In this document: in pieces, positions 5,834 to 7,594 of the stretch | How the letters are laid out: the number at the start of each line of letters is the position of its first letter | How positions within the stretch are numbered: position 1 is the first letter of the stretch | Notes under the pieces: generated by a model | Seen by the model: the letters and a program-made list of their open reading frames with translations, nothing else | Told to the model about the DNA's origin: nothing | The model's database searches: none | Position numbers and translations under genes: made by a program | Source: an uncultured Collinsella sp. | GTDB taxonomy: Bacteria; Actinomycetota; Coriobacteriia; Coriobacteriales; Coriobacteriaceae | Assembly: GCA_900547855.1 (NCBI GenBank) | Contig: URIK01000091.1 | Span: forward strand, 1-7,594 | Direction: 5' to 3' | Length of the DNA: 7,594 bases

Positions 5834-5854
5834 TGCGGTTTCCCCCAAATGAAA

Positions 5855-6916
5855 TTAGTAGTCGAACTGGTGGTAGTAGCGGCGGTACTTGAGGTTGTGC
5901 TTGGTGACCAGCTCGTAGTTGCGCGAGAGGCGGTCGGTGGTCAGCACGGACAGGATCCAGGGGGACACGATGACGCGGAAGTCGTCGTCCAGGCCCGGGA
6001 TCGCGTACTCGGCGGTGTCGATGATGACGTAGTCCTCGTCGCCGGTCACGCCGCTGGTGAGGAAGGCGCGGACGCGCTCGTCGAGGGCGCGGCACTCGTC
6101 CTCTCCCATGAACAGGAACACCGGGACGCCGGGCTCGAGCAGCTCGAGCGTGCCGTGGAAGAAGTCGTGCGAGGTGATGTGGCGGATGCGCTTCCACTGC
6201 ATCTCCTCGAGCAGGCACATGGAGTACAGGATGGTCTCGCCCCACAGCGCGCCCGAGCCGATGAACATGGTGTAGTCGGCCAGCGCGTACTTCCTGGCGA
6301 GCTCCTCGGCGCGCGGCTCGAAGCGCTTGCGGATGTCGAGCATGTCCTTCCAGACGTCCTTCGTCTGCTCGATGAACAGGTCGAACTTGGGGAAGCAGCC
6401 GCGGCGGTTGAGCAGGCGCAGGCCGAAGCAGTCGGCGAGGTAGTAGCCCTTCTCGCAGCCGCCGGCGCCGTGGTCGGAGGCCATCATGACGCAGTTCTCG
6501 GCGCCCACGGCCTGGCCGATCTTGCCCTCGGGGTTGGTCATGGCGAAGACGCGCACGCCCATCTCCCTCATCTTGCCGACGGCCTCGAGCACCTCGGGGG
6601 TGGTGCCGGACTCGGAGGCGGTCAGCACGACGGACCTGTCGGTCATGCGCTTGTGGCCCATGACGTTCCACTCGGCGGCGTGGATCAGGTAGACCTCGAG
6701 GTCGCGGTCGCCGAACTTGTTCATGAGGTACTCGAGCTGCATGAACTCGTCCCAGGTGCCGCCGACGCCCATCAGGAAGACGGCGTCGTAGCCCTCCTCG
6801 TGCACGCGGTCGGCCAGGGCGGTCATCTTCTTGCCGGCCTCGTAGACGTTCCTGCCGTCCTCGAGGTAGCCCTCCTGGTCGAAGTGCATGATCTCGATCT
6901 TCTCGGTCTCCTTCAT
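5855..6916 (-). CDS. SIS-domain sugar-amine-6-phosphate deglycase, FrlB/GfrF-like (copy 2)
   Basis: The coding sequence, and hence the 353-residue protein, is identical to copy 1 (705-1766); domain and active-site details are given there. This copy heads unit 1, 21 bp before EIIA, so the deglycase is co-expressed with the phosphocarriers of the transporter, as in gfr-type operons. Its ribosome-binding site is different (AAAGGAG, five bases before the ATG at 6916), as is everything else outside the reading frame. The frame remains open upstream to 6952, but the start matching copy 1 and the ribosome-binding site fix 6916. The very high third-position G+C also opens a long spurious frame on the opposite strand. 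Confidence 0.88.
   Translation of the reverse strand: MKETEKIEIMHFDQEGYLEDGRNVYEAGKKMTALADRVHEEGYDAVFLMGVGGTWDEFMQLEYLMNKFGDRDLEVYLIHAAEWNVMGHKRMTDRSVVLTASESGTTPEVLEAVGKMREMGVRVFAMTNPEGKIGQAVGAENCVMMASDHGAGGCEKGYYLADCFGLRLLNRRGCFPKFDLFIEQTKDVWKDMLDIRKRFEPRAEELARKYALADYTMFIGSGALWGETILYSMCLLEEMQWKRIRHITSHDFFHGTLELLEPGVPVFLFMGEDECRALDERVRAFLTSGVTGDEDYVIIDTAEYAIPGLDDDFRVIVSPWILSVLTTDRLSRNYELVTKHNLKYRRYYHQFDY
5855..6916 (-). repeat. 1062-bp direct repeat, copy 2 (exactly one CDS)
   Basis: Second member of the perfect repeat with 705-1766, same orientation. Bases just outside (5851-5854 GAAA against 701-704 GCTC; 6917-6920 TCCC against 1767-1770 GTGT) are unrelated, so the repeat ends at codon boundaries on both sides. 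Confidence 0.97.
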
Positions 6917-7032
6917 TCCCGCTCCTTTCACGAGCAATTTGAATTGTCGCACGGAATGGACAGGCTTGCCGCCCCGTCTCGCCGCTTAACCTTGTGGACA
7001 TCTTGGCCCCAAGCTCAACAATTCAAAGGTTC

Positions 7033-7079
7033 TTAATACCAGTGAACGATTACAGGTTAGCCGTTTTTAATACCGATTT
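7033..7079 (-). promoter_or_regulatory. Paired operator boxes upstream of unit 1 (SIS copy 2-EIIA-EIIB)
   Basis: On the minus strand the boxes are ATCGGTATTAAAA (core 7070-7077) and ACTGGTATTAAGA (core 7036-7043), 34 bp apart and in the same orientation as in the other units. Each deviates by one base from the ATTGGTAT core. The TATAAT that overlaps the proximal box in units 2 and 3 is missing here, so the exact promoter is unclear; TGTAAT or TATTAA nearby are weak candidates. This unit may be weaker or controlled differently. Confidence 0.6.
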
Positions 7080-7100
7080 TTTGATTTCATCCTCCCCTCT

Positions 7101-7130
7101 CGGTAGACGGTCAGTTTTTGCCGTTCATCG
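7101..7130 (-). promoter_or_regulatory. Conserved upstream element, unit 1, with an inverted second copy
   Basis: On the minus strand 7101-7111 reads ACCGTCTACCG, matching the elements of units 2 and 3 and lying 23 bp upstream of the distal operator box. A + strand relative, GCCGTTCATCG at 7120-7130, forms an inverted pair with it that the other two units do not show clearly. Confidence 0.45.
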
Positions 7131-7150
7131 GTCATGCGACACATGTCCGT

Positions 7151-7186
7151 AAAAAAATGAGCACCCCGCCGTGCACGAGGATGCTC
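7151..7186 (-). terminator. Intrinsic terminator of the regulator gene
   Basis: On the minus strand GAGCA (7182-7186) pairs with TGCTC (7159-7163), extended after a mismatch by two G-C pairs. After one A comes a run of seven T residues (AAAAAAA at 7151-7157 on +). It begins 7 bp past the regulator stop codon, so the regulator and unit 1 are probably separate transcripts. Confidence 0.85.
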
Positions 7187-7192
7187 TAGACG

Positions 7193-7546
7193 CTAATAGT
7201 TGTAGGTATATCCGCCGGCATCACCGCGGTTAAAAGACTTGGCATGCTCGATCGCCTGCCCACTCGAGTCATAGGTCATGCATTCCAGTACGAGCGCCAG
7301 GTCGCCCGGCTCAAGATTGAGCAAACTCGCATCGCGTGCGCCCAGCGCTTCAATATCGAGTTTCTCAATCGACTTGTCCGGTTTGCGCCCCAACATGTCG
7401 TAGGTCTCGAACAGGCTGAAGACCGAAATGTCCACGTCTTCGATGCCCGGAAACAGCAGACACGGAATCAGCGTCATCTCAATCGACACGGGCTCCCCAT
7501 CAATGCAGTTGAGACGGCGCACCGAGTAAAGCAGATCGTCCTCGGC
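7193..7546 (-). CDS. GntR/HutC-family regulator, C-terminal UTRA domain (partial)
   Basis: The last 117 codons of a minus-strand gene are present (TAG stop at 7193-7195); the N-terminal DNA-binding helix-turn-helix lies beyond the adapter junction at 7546/7547. The fragment is a typical UTRA effector-binding domain: LNCIDGEPVSIEMTLIP near the start, then LFPGI, the LNLEPGDLALVLE core and the late 'Y.SSGQAIEHAKSFNRGD' segment. HutC-type regulators bind small effectors such as sugar phosphates through this domain, and E. coli FrlR of the fructoselysine operon is of this family. Full length would be about 240 residues. As the only regulator visible and adjacent to unit 1, it probably controls the paired boxes; that link is inferred. 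The first five residues that translate upstream (MYKRQ) are adapter. Confidence 0.87.
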   Translation of the reverse strand, partial: AEDDLLYSVRRLNCIDGEPVSIEMTLIPCLLFPGIEDVDISVFSLFETYDMLGRKPDKSIEKLDIEALGARDASLLNLEPGDLALVLECMTYDSSGQAIEHAKSFNRGDAGGYTYNY

Positions 7547-7594
7547 CTGTCTCTTATACACATCTGACGCTGCCGACGACTAGTCGAGTGTAGA
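7547..7594 (-). other. Illumina Nextera adapter with i5 index (not genomic)
   Basis: 7547-7579 is the reverse complement of the Nextera Read 1 adapter, 7580-7587 an 8-base i5 index (reverse complement TCGACTAG, the S513 barcode) and 7588-7594 the start of the P5-side sequence. The same adapter, reversed, begins the window. Genomic sequence ends at 7546. Confidence 0.98.

Noticed and set aside
705..6916. Composite transposon formed by the two 1062-bp repeats
   Set aside because: The repeats encode a sugar enzyme, not a transposase. They have no terminal inverted repeats and I see no target-site duplication at 701-704/1767-1770 or 5851-5854/6917-6920.

Overview
This is a fragment of a high-G+C genome, probably a gut coriobacterium close to Collinsella. 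The evidence is protein style, G+C-rich but mixed codon use in most genes, and a mannose-family PTS paired with sugar-amine enzymes. The assignment is inference; no rRNA or other marker is present. Both ends (1-35 and 7547-7594) are Illumina Nextera adapter, not genome, so genomic DNA runs from 36 to 7546 and both terminal genes are cut.

Layout, left to right: the C-terminal end of a large membrane transport protein on the + strand (38-265) with a probable terminator; a gene-free stretch (266-704) holding six copies of a 15-bp element in alternating orientation and the terminator of the leftward genes; then only minus-strand genes. In transcription order (right to left) these are the effector-binding half of a GntR/HutC-type regulator (7546-7193) with terminator; unit 1, SIS-domain deglycase copy 2, PTS EIIA, PTS EIIB; unit 2, PTS EIIC, EIID, then a xylose-isomerase-like TIM-barrel epimerase after an internal terminator; unit 3, SIS-domain deglycase copy 1 alone, with its own terminator.

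The best reading is a regulon for uptake and breakdown of an Amadori-type sugar-amine such as fructoselysine or glucoselysine. The four PTS proteins would import and phosphorylate the compound. The FrlB/GfrF-like SIS enzyme would split the phosphorylated product into a sugar phosphate and an amine or amino acid. The FrlC-like epimerase would bring in an isomeric substrate. The regulator fragment next to it is of the family that controls such loci.

Two things stand out. The two SIS genes are identical over all 1062 bp, and the identity starts and stops exactly at the start and stop codons, with unrelated flanks. Second, all three transcription units share one promoter layout: two same-orientation copies of an ATTGGTATTAAAT-like box 33-35 bp apart, with an ACCG-N3-ACCG-like element 19-23 bp further upstream.
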